Notes: generated by a model not told the origin, from the letters alone. A stretch of 64,000 nt of DNA from Cannabis sativa (GCF_029168945.1 NC_083604.1:31429686-31493685); one strand, 5' to 3'. Positions 19,881-30,301 are shown, counted from the first letter of the stretch. Translations and numbers: made by a program.

Positions 19881-22483
19881 CAATTAATCAACTCCTCGAC
19901 CCCGGCGAAAGAACGATCATCGGCGGTAGAGGAGTTGCTAGAAGTACCCATACACCCAACAGACCCAGAAAAACGACCTACATTGGCACGGGACTTACCG
20001 GAGACCGAAAGAATCGAGTTATAGAATTATTGAAGGAATATGTCCAAGTATTTGCATGGGATCACTCAAACATGCCCGGAATAGATCCGACCGTCATTAC
20101 TCATAGATTGAATGTAAACCCGAACTACATCCTGGTCAAACAGAAGAGGCGAAAAATGGGGACGGATCGAAACAAGGCAATAAATGACGAAGTTGCAAAA
20201 ATGCTCAAAAACAATACCATCAAAGAGGTACAATATCCAACTTGGCTCGCCAACCCCGTGGTAGTTCCCAAGAAAAATGGAAAGTGGAGAGTGTGTGTAG
20301 ATTTCACTGACTTAAATAAGGCTTGTCCAAAAGACAATTTTCCGCTGCCGCACATTGATATGATAATTGACGCCACCGCGGGGCACGAGCTAATGAGCTT
20401 CATGGACGCTTTCTCAGGGTATAATCAAATAATGATGCATCCTCCGGACCGGGATAAAACATCATTCATCACTGAGCGGGGGACATATTGCTACAAGGTG
20501 ATGCCCTTTGGGCTTAAAAATGTCGGGGCAACGTATCAGCGAATGGTGAACAAGATGTTTGCCCAACAATTGGGAGTTACTATGGAAGCCTATATCGACG
20601 ACATGTTAGTGAAATCCAAAGATGGCGCCGACCACGTCGATCATCTACGAGAATGCTTTCAGATCCTCCTCGCCCACTCAATGAAACTCAACCCAGCCAA
20701 GTGCGCTTTCGCGGTAGGATCGGGAAAGTTCCTAGGTCATCTAGTAACCCGACGAGGGATAGAAGTGAACCCAGACCAAATAGAAGCATTTCAAGCGACA
20801 GGACAGCCCCGTACCGTGAGAGACATCCAAAAATTAACAGGTAAGATAGCCGCCTTAAGCCGCTTCATCTCGAAACTCTCAGACAGAAGCCTTCCATTCT
20901 ACGACTTGCTAAGGGGAAACCGCAAGTTTAAGTGGGACGAAAAGTGCCTGCTGGCCTTGGAGGCCTTGAAAAAATACTTGACGACGCCTCCTGTCCTTTC
21001 AAAGCCAGAGCCCGGCAAAACCTTGCTCCTATACCTCTCCTTGTCTAAGTCTGCCGCAAGTTCGGTACTGGTAAGGGAACAAGGGAAGACACAGTTACCA
21101 ATTTATTACACCAGTAAAACTTTCTCGGGGGCGGAGGGAAGATACCCAATAATCGAAAAATTAGCATCGGCCTTAGTCACTTCGGCGAGAAAACTTCGGC
21201 CGTACTTCCAATGCCATAGAATCTCGGTCATGACGTCTTTCCCACTAAAGCGGGTCTTGTACAAGCCAGAGGTATCCGAAAGACTAATGAAATGGGGTGT
21301 AGAATTAAGTGAATTTGATATACAGTACTTGCCCCGTACAGCCATTAAGGGGCAGGCGCTGGCGGATTTCTTGGTCGAGATAACCCCAAAGCCTATCCTA
21401 CCCGAGAAGGAATCCGCCGGAAAAGACTGGCTACTGAAGGTAGATGGGTCCTCAAATATCAGAGGAAGCGGAGTGGGAATAGTATTGCTATCGCTCGACG
21501 GGGAAATGATAGAACAGTCTCTAAAGTTAGGCTTCCGAGCTACCAACAACGATGCTGAGTACGAAGCTCTAATCCACGGGATAAAACTGCTGAAGGAAAT
21601 GGGTGCCGAGAGGGTGTTAGTCCAGTCAGATTCTCAGTTGATAGTCCAGCAGGTCAAAGGAGATTTTGAAGCCAAAGAATTGAAGATGGCCAGATACTTA
21701 TCTGAAGTAAAGAAACTGATCGCGACTCTCGACTACTTCCAAATTAGTCAAATCCCCCGTGAAGCGAATATGCACGCCGACGCTTTGGCTGGCTTGGGAT
21801 CCTCTTCCCCCCTCCACATCACGAGAACAATACCATTTGACTTCATCCTGGAACCTAACATTTCAACGGAGGAGGAAATTAAATGCGCAGAGATCCCGAC
21901 GGATACGGTCGAGGACTGGCGGCGGCCTATTCTCGAATACTTGAGGGACGATAATTTACCAACGGACCCCAAGGAAGCAAGAAAAATCACAGTAAGGGCA
22001 TCAAGATACACTATACTTCGGAACCAATTATACAAAAGATCTTACCATGGGCCATACTTAAAGTTTATAACAAAACAGGAAGGTAAACTAATATTAGCAG
22101 AAGTACATGAAGGAGAATGTGGGAGCCACTCTGGCAGATGGGTGACCGCCCAAAGAGTACAAAGGCAAGGGTACTACGGGCCCACGGTCCATGAGGATTC
22201 TTCAACTCACTCACGAACTTGTGAAAAATGCCAGAAGCATGCTCTTTCAATCCTAGCCCCCCCAGCCGAGCTAACCACCATCCAAAGCCCGTGGCCATTC
22301 ATGAAATGGGGAATGGATATAGTGGGCCCCTTACCAACAGCACCAGCTCAAAAAAAATTCATGTTGGCCCTCACTGACTACTTCTCAAAATGGATTGAAG
22401 CCGATTCATTCGCTCAAATAAAGGACAAAGAAGTAGAAGGGTTTTTCTGGAAAAACATAATATGCAGGTTTGGGCCCCGATAA
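19841..22483 (+). CDS. pol: Tat pol: RT, RNase H, second RNase H, integrase N-part
   Basis: 880 codons. RT: KKNGKWRVCVDFTDLN, FMDAFSGYNQI, MPFGLKNVGATYQ and the catalytic YIDD at residues 251-254. The first, Gypsy-type RNase H (about 385-515) looks degenerate: its first catalytic position sits in LLYLSLSKSA, without Asp. A second RNase H (about 530-665) has the full set VDGSS (D535), AEYEAL, QSDSQL and HADAL, as in the archaeal-type domain of Tat elements. Integrase follows with an HHCC zinc site (H756 and CEKC near 793) and the first catalytic Asp in GMDIVGP (826). It ends at TAA 22481-22483, before the rest of the integrase core. The linker at 19841-19990 changes frame more than once. Confidence 0.88.
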   Translation: MLLLILEEQKQVIAINQLLDPGERTIIGGRGVARSTHTPNRPRKTTYIGTGLTGDRKNRVIELLKEYVQVFAWDHSNMPGIDPTVITHRLNVNPNYILVKQKRRKMGTDRNKAINDEVAKMLKNNTIKEVQYPTWLANPVVVPKKNGKWRVCVDFTDLNKACPKDNFPLPHIDMIIDATAGHELMSFMDAFSGYNQIMMHPPDRDKTSFITERGTYCYKVMPFGLKNVGATYQRMVNKMFAQQLGVTMEAYIDDMLVKSKDGADHVDHLRECFQILLAHSMKLNPAKCAFAVGSGKFLGHLVTRRGIEVNPDQIEAFQATGQPRTVRDIQKLTGKIAALSRFISKLSDRSLPFYDLLRGNRKFKWDEKCLLALEALKKYLTTPPVLSKPEPGKTLLLYLSLSKSAASSVLVREQGKTQLPIYYTSKTFSGAEGRYPIIEKLASALVTSARKLRPYFQCHRISVMTSFPLKRVLYKPEVSERLMKWGVELSEFDIQYLPRTAIKGQALADFLVEITPKPILPEKESAGKDWLLKVDGSSNIRGSGVGIVLLSLDGEMIEQSLKLGFRATNNDAEYEALIHGIKLLKEMGAERVLVQSDSQLIVQQVKGDFEAKELKMARYLSEVKKLIATLDYFQISQIPREANMHADALAGLGSSSPLHITRTIPFDFILEPNISTEEEIKCAEIPTDTVEDWRRPILEYLRDDNLPTDPKEARKITVRASRYTILRNQLYKRSYHGPYLKFITKQEGKLILAEVHEGECGSHSGRWVTAQRVQRQGYYGPTVHEDSSTHSRTCEKCQKHALSILAPPAELTTIQSPWPFMKWGMDIVGPLPTAPAQKKFMLALTDYFSKWIEADSFAQIKDKEVEGFFWKNIICRFGPR

Positions 22484-23146
22484 ATTGTAGCGAATAATGG
22501 CTCCCAGTTCATCAGCAACAAATTCAGAAGTTTCTGCGAACGATGGAGAATCAAACTCATATTCTCCACGCCCCGTTATCCACAGAGCAATGGGTAGGCG
22601 GAGTCGTCAAACAAAGTCATCATAAGCAATATCAAAAAGTGACTTGAAAGTGCTAAGGGAAGATGGGCCCAAGAATTGCCCGGTGTGCTCTGGGCCAACC
22701 GAACCACGCCACGGACTAGTACGGGCGAGACCCCGTTCTCACTTGTATACGGGATGGAGGCAGTTATCCCGACGGAAACGCAAGTACCTACTTTACGGTC
22801 AGAATTAAGTGATGAAGACAATACTTCCCTAAGACTACAAGCTGTCGACGAAATCGAAGAAAGAAGGGAGCGCGCCCTAACCCGAATGCAGAATTACTGC
22901 TCCGCTGTGGCAAAACAATACAATAAAAAAGTAAGCCCGAGGAATTTCCTCCCGGGGGAACTGGTCCTGCGGAAAGTTTTTCAAAACACCGAAGAAACCC
23001 GAGCGGGAAAATTGTCCACCAACTGGGAGGGACCGTACCAAGTGGTAAACCCGACGGGAAAGGGGGCGTACAGGCTATCCACCATGGACGGAGCTGACAT
23101 CATGAGAAGCTGGAATGCAAGGTACCTCAAGAAATTCTATGTATAA
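22484..23146 (+). pseudogene. Tat integrase, distal part with stops and lost catalytic Asp
   Basis: Same frame as pol after the TAA. Further stops are TAG 22595-22597 and TGA 22640-22642. The second catalytic Asp position reads VANNG (Asn at 22493-22495) where the family has an Asp. The Glu after the TAG (22601-22603) is kept. The C-terminal part is open from 22676 to 23146 and carries the integrase end region, with FSLVYGMEAVIP and a terminal GPYQV strand. This copy cannot make active integrase. All three stops and the Asn fit C-to-T or G-to-A changes. Confidence 0.85.
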
Positions 23147-23257
23147 ATTAAAGGTTGGGCACTTCAAAGTACATGGAAACTGTCATCAAAATTTCTCTTC
23201 AAAATAAATAAAAATGAGGGGAATTCGGAAAGTATTGTCCAAGTTAAAAACAAAAGG

Positions 23258-23394
23258 AATGACCTTTTACGGAAGGCAACAAAAAAGACCTTTTATGAAA
23301 GGCAACAAAAAAAGACCTTTTACGAAAGGCAATGCAAAGACCTTTCACGAAAGGCAACATAAAAGACCTTTTTACAAAAGGCAAGGGTAAGACC
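23258..23394 (+). repeat. Tandem repeat after pol, each unit a small hairpin
   Basis: Five units of about 25-30 bp built on GACCTTTTACGAAAGGCAA with short A-runs between. Each unit holds an inverted repeat CCTTT/AAAGG. It lies just after the pol stop and could mark the 3' end of the sense coding region or act as an RNA signal. Function unknown. Confidence 0.75.
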
Positions 23395-23830
23395 ATTCGA
23401 TACGATAATATACAAGGCACAAAAAAATTGTAAAAGGACAATCAACAAGTACAACATAAAAAAGAGACACAACAACAACTCCATTCAAAATTAAAGCATA
23501 TGAACAAACAAGAACACGTCGAGAAACAACAGAATTTAAAATTATCATTAATAAAGTACAGCAAGAACACGAAACAGAAAGTCCACTACCCCACCTCTCA
23601 AAAAAAAAAGAGAGAAAGTTTTATGAAAAGAGAGTGCTTACTCTATTTTCAAAAAACTAGGGGGAGTAGTGGCCCGTACAAAATAGGGTACTGCATAACC
23701 GCCGACGGCATAAACTTACAAAATTTACATACTGCAATCCCAAAACATAAAAAGGTGCCGACATAAACCTACAAGGAAAATAAAAAAGAAGCGGAGGAAA
23801 GGAGACCCCCTACACGGAGAAATTCTCCCT
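23395..23830. other. Tat spacer, non-coding
   Basis: A-rich on the plus strand; short open frames without family features. I see no gene. Confidence 0.5.
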
Positions 23831-24384
23831 CTACTGAAACGTCCTCCGCATTGCAAGCCACCCCCGACGATTGGAAAAAGAAGGGGGGCATATTATCTCG
23901 GATGCCACCCGAGGTAACTCTTGAGGAAAAGAAGAAGCAGATATAGAGAAAGCCGAGGGGGAAATATCCGTTGGGACAGGGACTTCTTCGAAGTTCTCGG
24001 ATTGGGCAGTAGACTCAATCTCGGGGTAATAAGCCGCCGTTGTCTGAGTCGAGCTTCCCTCTGATACTTCAAGCTCCTCCTTAGCAGCCTCAACCGGTGT
24101 CAATATGGGAGGAAAATAGCGAAAGGACACATAGCCAGAGGTGGTGCAACATCGACGCGAGAAGTAGCATAAGTTCCGAGGCCCAATGCAGCTTGCTCAA
24201 AACAAGGACAGCTGCAAATCTCTGAAAAATGCAATGGAGGAAGTGTAGTAGGCTCGAAATGACGAAAGCTAGAAAAAGGGTTCAAGGAAAGAACTGCAGG
24301 ATCCAATGGCTGCAATACTGAGAATATGTTAGAAGAAGAAGGCTCTTTTGAGTAAGGTATCTGGTTTTTGGGTAGAGAAGACAT
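23831..24384 (-). pseudogene. Third antisense reading unit of Tat element, frameshifted
   Basis: Minus strand. One frame begins MSSLPKNQIPYS (start 24384) and runs to 24100. A second frame continues from about 24130 to 23831 with a Ser/Thr/Glu/Pro-rich acidic text. The join near 24115-24130 suggests one gene with an indel. No domain recognised. A hypothetical accessory protein; it may be only an open stretch. Confidence 0.4.
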
Positions 24385-24417
24385 AATGTAGGAAGGAAAA
24401 ACAAAGAACACAGTCAA

Positions 24418-24939
24418 ACTAACCCAGAAAACTAAAAGAATGTTGAAGAATATTCTGAGATAGAAAAGGAACTCAACGAGAAGCCTATTTATACAAAATT
24501 ACATGCAAAATAATAACCATAAAAAAAAGTGGGAGAAACGAAGAGTCACCACTTTGTTGTTTTAAAAAAAAACACGTGCCAACTAAAGCACGTGTACTCA
24601 AATCTCGAAGGAGTATATATGTCGTCCCACTTCCCAAAACACCCTATTATTTTTTTTTTAAAAAAAAACCCGTTGGAATGGATTCGAATAATTATATGCA
24701 TAAATGATAGACAATAAATACACTTGAGGGAGCCATAACTCCCCCAACATTACTTAAAGTAGGCATAAGGCATAGGAAGAGACAGCGAGAGTAATAAACG
24801 CAAGTCTATTCAAGGATTGCAAATACAAGTTACATAAAAAAAAAGGAGGAATAGAAAGACATATTAAACAACAGTCGAATACAGCCAAAAATTACACACA
24901 AAGTTGACAAGTATCTGACAAAACCTAAAACTTAGGAAG
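24418..24939. other. Tat spacer, non-coding
   Basis: A-rich spacer between two antisense units, with homopolymer runs near 24560 and 24650. No gene seen. Confidence 0.45.
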
Positions 24940-25478
24940 TTAGAAACGTTCACGGTCGGGATGGTTCCAACAGAGTATGCACAGAGAACCAGGGATCACA
25001 ATAGACCCTCGAACAACCCTCCTCAGACAACGGCGGCAGCCCGTGGGGAAGCCCGGGTGGTAAAAAGGAACACCCTCCCTTAAGCACTCTTCCATCCGCC
25101 TCTCGTTAGCTAAACACTCCCTATCCAAGTCCTCCTCCCAGGCCCGTCGGTTCCGAGCTTGCATCCGACGGTTATCCCGGCGTCGCTCAGCACGAAGGCG
25201 AAGAGCATGGAATTCAGCAGGCACCCTAGTGGTAGCAGATATGTTACGTCCCTCATTCTCAAAGAAATTCTGCAACCATTCTTCATCAGAAGATGAAGAC
25301 GCATCGTTGCGCCTAGCCCTATAAGCCTCATCATCCTACCAACAATAGCTTCGCCACTGGGCCGGTAGTAACGTGAAAAAATTGAGGGACTTGGGGGGGG
25401 GGATCGATCCCCGACGTCAGAGTGGAACTCATCTCCTCTTGAAGATTCAGGAAGAGGAGAACCTGGGGGATTCGACAT
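24940..25478 (-). pseudogene. Second antisense gene of Tat element, Cys-rich C-terminus, frameshifted
   Basis: Minus strand, start MSNPPGSPLPESS at 25478. The N-part is Ser/Pro-rich and acidic. The frame shifts near 25335-25350 and then reads a Ser/Asp-rich stretch, an Arg/Glu-rich probable helix (LRLRAERRRDNRRMQAR, REWEEDL-like) and a C-terminus with CX2C ... CX2C (GCRRCL and CILCWNHP) ending at 24940. The paired CX2C motifs suggest a zinc-binding fold. No known function recognised. The composition and the continuous second frame argue that it was a real gene; it is antisense to gag-pol and would need its own promoter. Confidence 0.55.
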
Positions 25479-26035
25479 TTCTAAGGTAGGAAAAAGGATA
25501 TATATATAAAAAAAATGTATTCGTATCAAAAGAAAAACTTGGAAGCTACGCTAGAAAGACACCATGAACAAAAGGAAGTGTTGGTTTAAATAGAACACAA
25601 AAGGTGGCCAAGGAAGGGCAAGTGGAAGGCGGAAAGGTAAATTTGCCTACATATAAGGCATTAAATGGCAATAAATGCACATTCCCAGGTGTCAAAACGT
25701 TTCAATAAAAAAAAAAGAAAAAGATAATAATAATAATGAATAATAAATGAATATAATACCACCCCCTCTCCCACGTGTAAACACCCATAATGAGGAAAAT
25801 AAGATTAAAACATAAATCCATGGGAAAAATCCTTACAAACCTTTAAACAATAAACGAAACACATAAATAAAAAGATTGTTCCATAAATTTTTCCTTGAAC
25901 AAAAACAATAATAAAAAAAAATAAAACAACATAATAACGATAAAAAATTGTCCATAAAACTTGTCATACACGCATAAAAAGGGAACAGTAAGGAAATTAT
26001 TGAAATTTTAGTGGGAAATATCCCCGCCCATCTCT
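25479..26035. other. Tat spacer, non-coding
   Basis: A/T-rich spacer between two antisense genes, with A-runs near 25707 and 25912. It would hold the 3' end of antisense gene 1 and the promoter of gene 2, but I recognise no signal. Confidence 0.45.
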
Positions 26036-26718
26036 TTAGGCGCTATCGTCATCCTCGCCCCCACTGCCTTCGTCGAACTCCGAAGAAGAATCCACCAAAT
26101 CTTCATCCTTCTTAAACTCGGAGTATTTCGCAAAGAATTCGTCCAGATTCCAGGCATCGGATTGCCCTCCTTAAACTCAGAGTACAGTTTAAAGGACAAC
26201 TGATAACTCCCGCTAAGGAACGCCTTTTTGACTTGGACTGTCAGGATTTTAACCTCCTTGGCCAAGGATTCCTTCTCAGCAACCAGAGCCTTTTGGGCCT
26301 CAGCCGACGCCTTCTCCACTTCGGACAACTTTCCACTCAAGGAAGAAAGTTTGTCCTTCACTGCCTCAGCCTCAGAACGAGAAGCATCACGTTCTTGCAA
26401 CAAAGTGCCCTTCTCCAAATTCACCGCTGACAGACTAGTTTCCAGGGAGGCTACCTTGCCGCTTAGAGTCCCCTTTTCTGACTCAAGGGTCGACCGAGTA
26501 AGGTCCCAGCTCCTCTTCTCTGACTCAAGATTGTCGGCCTTGCTCTTCAAAATCTTAACGTCGACCTCCAAAGCGCTAATTTTGGTAAGAGCAGCCGTCT
26601 TCGCAGCAACGACCGCTTCGTAATTCTTCTTGTAGCGAGAATAGCCCTTGGCCAAACTCTCCCTCTCTCTATCAGTTTGTGGGGCGAACTTCATAGCATG
26701 GGCACATCTCAAAGCCGT

Positions 26719-26803
26719 CTAGCAAAAGTAAACATACGTATGAGTAATAGCAAGTAAAGCAAAAACTAAAACGGATCGAGGTACACGCAAAATAGTAAAA
26801 TAC
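26719..26803 (-). other. Probable second intron in antisense gene 1
   Basis: Donor AAAG|GTATTT, acceptor TTTTGCTAG, T-rich on the minus strand, 85 bp. Splicing joins SGIK to TALRCAHAMKF in phase 0 and leads straight into the coiled-coil exon. Confidence 0.65.
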
Positions 26804-27789
26804 CTTTATTCCCGAGATGGCAGTATCCTTTAAAATAGAATCACGCCTGTGGGAGATGTAGAAATCATCATCAGGTTTTCTGACGGCATCAAGGAGAGTT
26901 TTGAAATAATTCTCAGCCGATTCTTCGAACGGAACATCCTTCTTGATCCGGAAGGCGGGAATCTCGTCCCATTCAGCCGACACCCGCGGGGGATGACTGG
27001 GTAGAGGCGGGGAGCCTCAGTCGGAAGAAAAGGATGTAGGGAGAGTTAAAGCAGGAGAAAGGGCGAGCTGGGAAGACGCCGACACGCAAAGGAGAGAGGC
27101 AGAGGTCCGAGTAGGAGAGGAGGATGGAAGACCCGGCTTAGCTGTTGGGAGGATCTCAGGCTGAGAGGAACCTTCCCGACCAGGATGCCCTAAATTGGAG
27201 GCTCCCGCCGGGGCCAGCCCCTCGGAATTGCCTTCACCTTCGCCCACGCCCGACGAGACCTCGGGAAGAGCGCTAAGCAGGGCCCCAATGGCATCCTCAG
27301 TGGCTGAGTCATGCTGAGACGACATGCCGAGATTCGATGGGGCATTTTCCTCAACCCTTACTCCCTTACTTTTCTTCGCCCTGCTTTTTCGTTTGGGGGA
27401 CTTCAACATCATCCTCTTCTGACGGGCCGCATTCTGAGCCTCAATCTCCTCAATGGTCAACTCGGACAGCCTCATTTTAGGAAGGTGATGGGGGTAAGTC
27501 TCTGCAAGGCGGGAGTGATCCTCAGAAAACTCTATCAAAAGTGGCTTAGGTGTTTGATTTAAGTGTCTTAAAGCACATTTTAAAAAATCAGGCCAAATAA
27601 AGTAAGGAGGATAAGGAATGGGGATACCAAGGGGGATTCTGAGTTCGCGAGGCCAGGCGGAGGATTCGATTAAGGCCTCACGGGATAGAAGAAACTTGAT
27701 TGATCGAAACTTGGGATCTAAGGCTATGACCTTCTGAACCTTCTTAGTAAAAATATCGTCGATGACAGTCTCCTCGTTATCGGCAACAG

Positions 27790-28017
27790 CTGCACAAAAA
27801 ACACTCCCATTGGAGTCAACACCAAATACGCCGTTAGGTAAAAGAAATAAGAGAAGAGAAAAATACACAAAAATCTGCATACGGCAATAGAAAGTAGTAT
27901 AACCAAATAGCCAAAGAGTAAACAAAGAGAATGGGAGAAAAGAGGAGGAAGAAAGAGGTAAAATAAAAAAAAAACAAACAAACAAACAAAAAATAGTAAT
28001 AGAGATAAGGAGATTAC
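27790..28017 (-). other. Probable spliceosomal intron in antisense gene 1
   Basis: Donor CCCG|GTAATC and acceptor TTTTTGTGCAG, with a strongly T-rich interior on the minus strand. Removing it joins codons in phase 1 and replaces a low-complexity Phe/Leu-rich translation. The intron itself has no in-frame stop. Confidence 0.65.
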
Positions 28018-28846
28018 CGGGAGCCCCCCAGCTCCGGTTAATAAATGGGGCCGTAGGATCGTCGGAAACAAACTCAATAGGACCCCGGGCGAAAAAGAAC
28101 TTTTCCTTCCACCCTTTATGGGAAGTCTCTAAGTCAGTCAACAAGGAGCGACTTTTCCTAGGACGAAGATGATAACGCCCTGGCTCTTTTTCCATCGAAA
28201 AATAGAAGTGGATGACGTCGGACACTTCCCACTGAACGCCCGCCTAATCCCCTAATACAATCAGACCCAAAAGAATAGCCCACACATTAGGGAGTAACTG
28301 GGCAGGAGCAAGTGAATAATGTATAAGAAATTCCTTAATAAGTCTAGGAATGGGCAACCTCAGCCTAATCTTCGACTCAAACCAGTATGAGTGTAGGCAT
28401 ACCCACTCATTTTGAGAGGAATCCGCCCTCTCGTGCTGTTTAGGAAGCCTAACTTCGACCCCCGACGGAAAACCACACGACAAAACTAAGGAATCGAGCT
28501 CACGTTGGGTGAGGACCGACAGACAACTCGACCTAACGTCCGGATAAGAACTACCCAGATCATGTTTTTTCTTTTTGGCCTTCTTCAACGGGGGAATTGC
28601 TAGAGTAACCCCTTCAGACGGGGCTGCTTGGCCACTAACGCCCGCTTCGCCTCTAGAACGAGAATGGGGAATAACGGATACGCTGCCTAAACATTCGACA
28701 TCCGGGTCGTCGGGGACTTCAACATTTTCAGTCTCCATAGGAGGAGTATCTGAAACTAACAATGATTCGACAAATCCAGGAGCAATGCTCAAGGAAAGAG
28801 AATCAGAAACCGAAGGAGAGACACCTGGACAATCCGTATTCGACAT

Positions 28847-29570
28847 CACACCACCGCTAAAACAACAATCAAGACCCAAAACCTACCCAAGAAAAAGAAC
28901 GGGGAGGGGAGAAAGGCTAACCATAAGAAGAAAACTGCCCTTACGAAACGAGGAAGTGCCAGGACTAAAAGGGGGGAAATAGAAGAATAGGGTAGAAGAA
29001 AGGGGAGGATCCTAGAAGAAAAATGAGAGGGAAGACAACAGAAGGATGAAAATACAAAAAATATACACGACAATTAAAAACAAAACGTACAAAAGGGGTA
29101 AAAATGAACGAAAAGAAGGTAAGGATGAAAGGAAGATATAAAAAAAGAGAGGGAGAAATAAAAAGGAATAAAAAAAAAGAGAGAAGAAATAAAACTTAAG
29201 ATAAATAGAGAAACATAATATATATACCTGAAGACAGCAAGATCTAACACAGAGAAGTTGAAACGAGCAGCAGAGAGAAAAACACGAAGTGAATTTTCGA
29301 AATTGGTAGTCTTATACTCAAGAGTGCGCCGCCAAAACACAGAGGGAGGTTAGGGAACTAATAGGGCATTTATAAGAAAAAACGGTTCTCGAGGTTCCAC
29401 CATCACATCAAGGGTAACCGCCACTCCTTAAGAAGTTGAAAAATTCAAAATTAGGGAACTATACACTAAACAAGATATGTGATGAAAAATCAATAATAAT
29501 AAACAAAAACTGACATTAAAACTGCTGAGGCAGTTATCAGGGACAGTACCAGATTATAAAACTATAATTG
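28847..29570. other. Tat 3' spacer, purine-rich
   Basis: Strongly purine-rich on the plus strand (AGAAAGGGGAGG-type). The minus-strand open frames are Phe/Leu-rich by-products of this. It would contain the promoter and 5' leader of antisense gene 1; I see no clear TATA box. Confidence 0.5.
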
Positions 29571-29586
29571 GAACTGGGGGGAGTAG
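29571..29586 (+). promoter_or_regulatory. Polypurine tract of Tat element
   Basis: GGAACTGGGGGGAGTAG-like run directly before the 3' LTR. Plus-strand primer site by inference. Confidence 0.65.
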
Positions 29587-30301
29587 TGTTTGGGGGGGAA
29601 AAACTGGACTTAGAAATAAAATGGCGCAACAAAATAAAGGACTGCTAAAAGGCCCACATTAAAAGGGCCCATTAAAATAAATATACCCAAGCCCAAGAAT
29701 ACAAAAATATAAGCCCGACCCGATGTAACCAAACCACCAATTGTCAATCCATAAGGGGACACTACGGACAAAAAGGAGAAAAATGCCAAAAACCAGGGAG
29801 CAAGTAAAGGGAATCCCGACGGAAGCAGAAGAAGGAACAGAAAGGAAAGAGACGCCGACGGACCAAGGATTGACTAAGGAAAAATAGTATAGCAGGACCA
29901 GAAGAGGCACCTGGATACCCTTCCGACGGAAGAAATACCTGAGAGCGCCGACGGAGAAAAACTAAAGCGCAAAATATGAAATTAATAAATTCATGGCTGT
30001 AATGCCGACGGACACAACACCTAAGTTGGAAAGAATAATAACTCTAAAAAATCCACTAAAGGTGCTAACACGTGTAGCAAGAAAGGTAAGCTATTAAAAC
30101 ATGACTACGTGGCAGAGGGCAAAAAGAATGAAAGAAAAAGAACACGTGTCAGCAAAATAAGGGCAAAATAAAAATAACCCATGCAAGCAAAAAAGACGTA
30201 GAGGATATATAAAGAAGGATCACATAAAAGAAAAGGGGATTAGGAACTGAAAGAAAGAAGAACCCTTGAAAAGAAATCTTGACTGTTTTCCGGGAAAAAC
30301 A
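29587..30301 (+). repeat. 3' LTR of Tat element
   Basis: 715 bp, same ends as the 5' LTR except for a few bases before the final ACA. TATA box 30206-30214. Followed by TSD CCTAT (30302-30306). Confidence 0.92.

Larger units (their letters stand above)
26036..28846 (-). pseudogene. First antisense gene of Tat element (PF04195-like), two introns, two stops, one frameshift
   Basis: Minus strand, start MSNTDCPG at 28846 (an ATG at 28879 is also in frame). After an acidic Ser-rich N-part comes the PF04195 'putative gypsy type transposon' pattern (ESKIRLRLPIPRLI, YSLAPAQLLPNVWAIL; then after TAG 28244-28246 VIHFYFSM and KGWKEKFFFA). A likely intron 28017-27790 (GTAATC...GTGCAG, 228 bp) joins GAP to AVADNEE. 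A basic linker follows, then TGA 27017-27019. A second likely intron 26803-26719 (GTATTT...GCTAG, 85 bp) leads into a long coiled coil (about 26660-26220). A frameshift near 26160 precedes an acidic C-terminus ending at TAA 26036-26038. Similar antisense proteins are known in Grande-type elements; their role is not known. Confidence 0.78.
16787..30301 (+). mobile_element. Tat-clade Ty3/Gypsy retrotransposon with antisense genes
   Basis: 13.5 kb element with 715-bp LTRs (16787-17501 and 29587-30301) and TSD CCTAT (16782-16786 and 30302-30306). The uninterrupted site is readable in element A near 8750-8770. Order: LTR, PBS, gag, zinc knuckle and protease, RT, RNase H, second RNase H, integrase, tandem repeat, up to three antisense reading units, polypurine tract, LTR. 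A second RNase H plus antisense ORFs after pol is characteristic of Tat-type elements such as Grande and Retand. Stops and frameshifts make this copy inactive for pol. By eye the LTRs differ at roughly 30 of 715 positions (~4%), so the insertion is fairly recent. Confidence 0.92.

Noticed and set aside
26228..26623. 131-codon plus-strand frame in the antisense coiled-coil exon
   Set aside because: Shadow of the minus-strand coiled coil, which has the regular heptad-like composition.
28846..29340. Phe/Leu/Ser-rich minus-strand frames
   Set aside because: Translation of a purine-rich plus strand; membrane-like look is compositional.
16787..30301. Tat element as an env-bearing Athila-type or endogenous virus
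   Set aside because: The extra genes are antisense, there is no sense-strand envelope-like ORF, and pol has the second RNase H typical of Tat.
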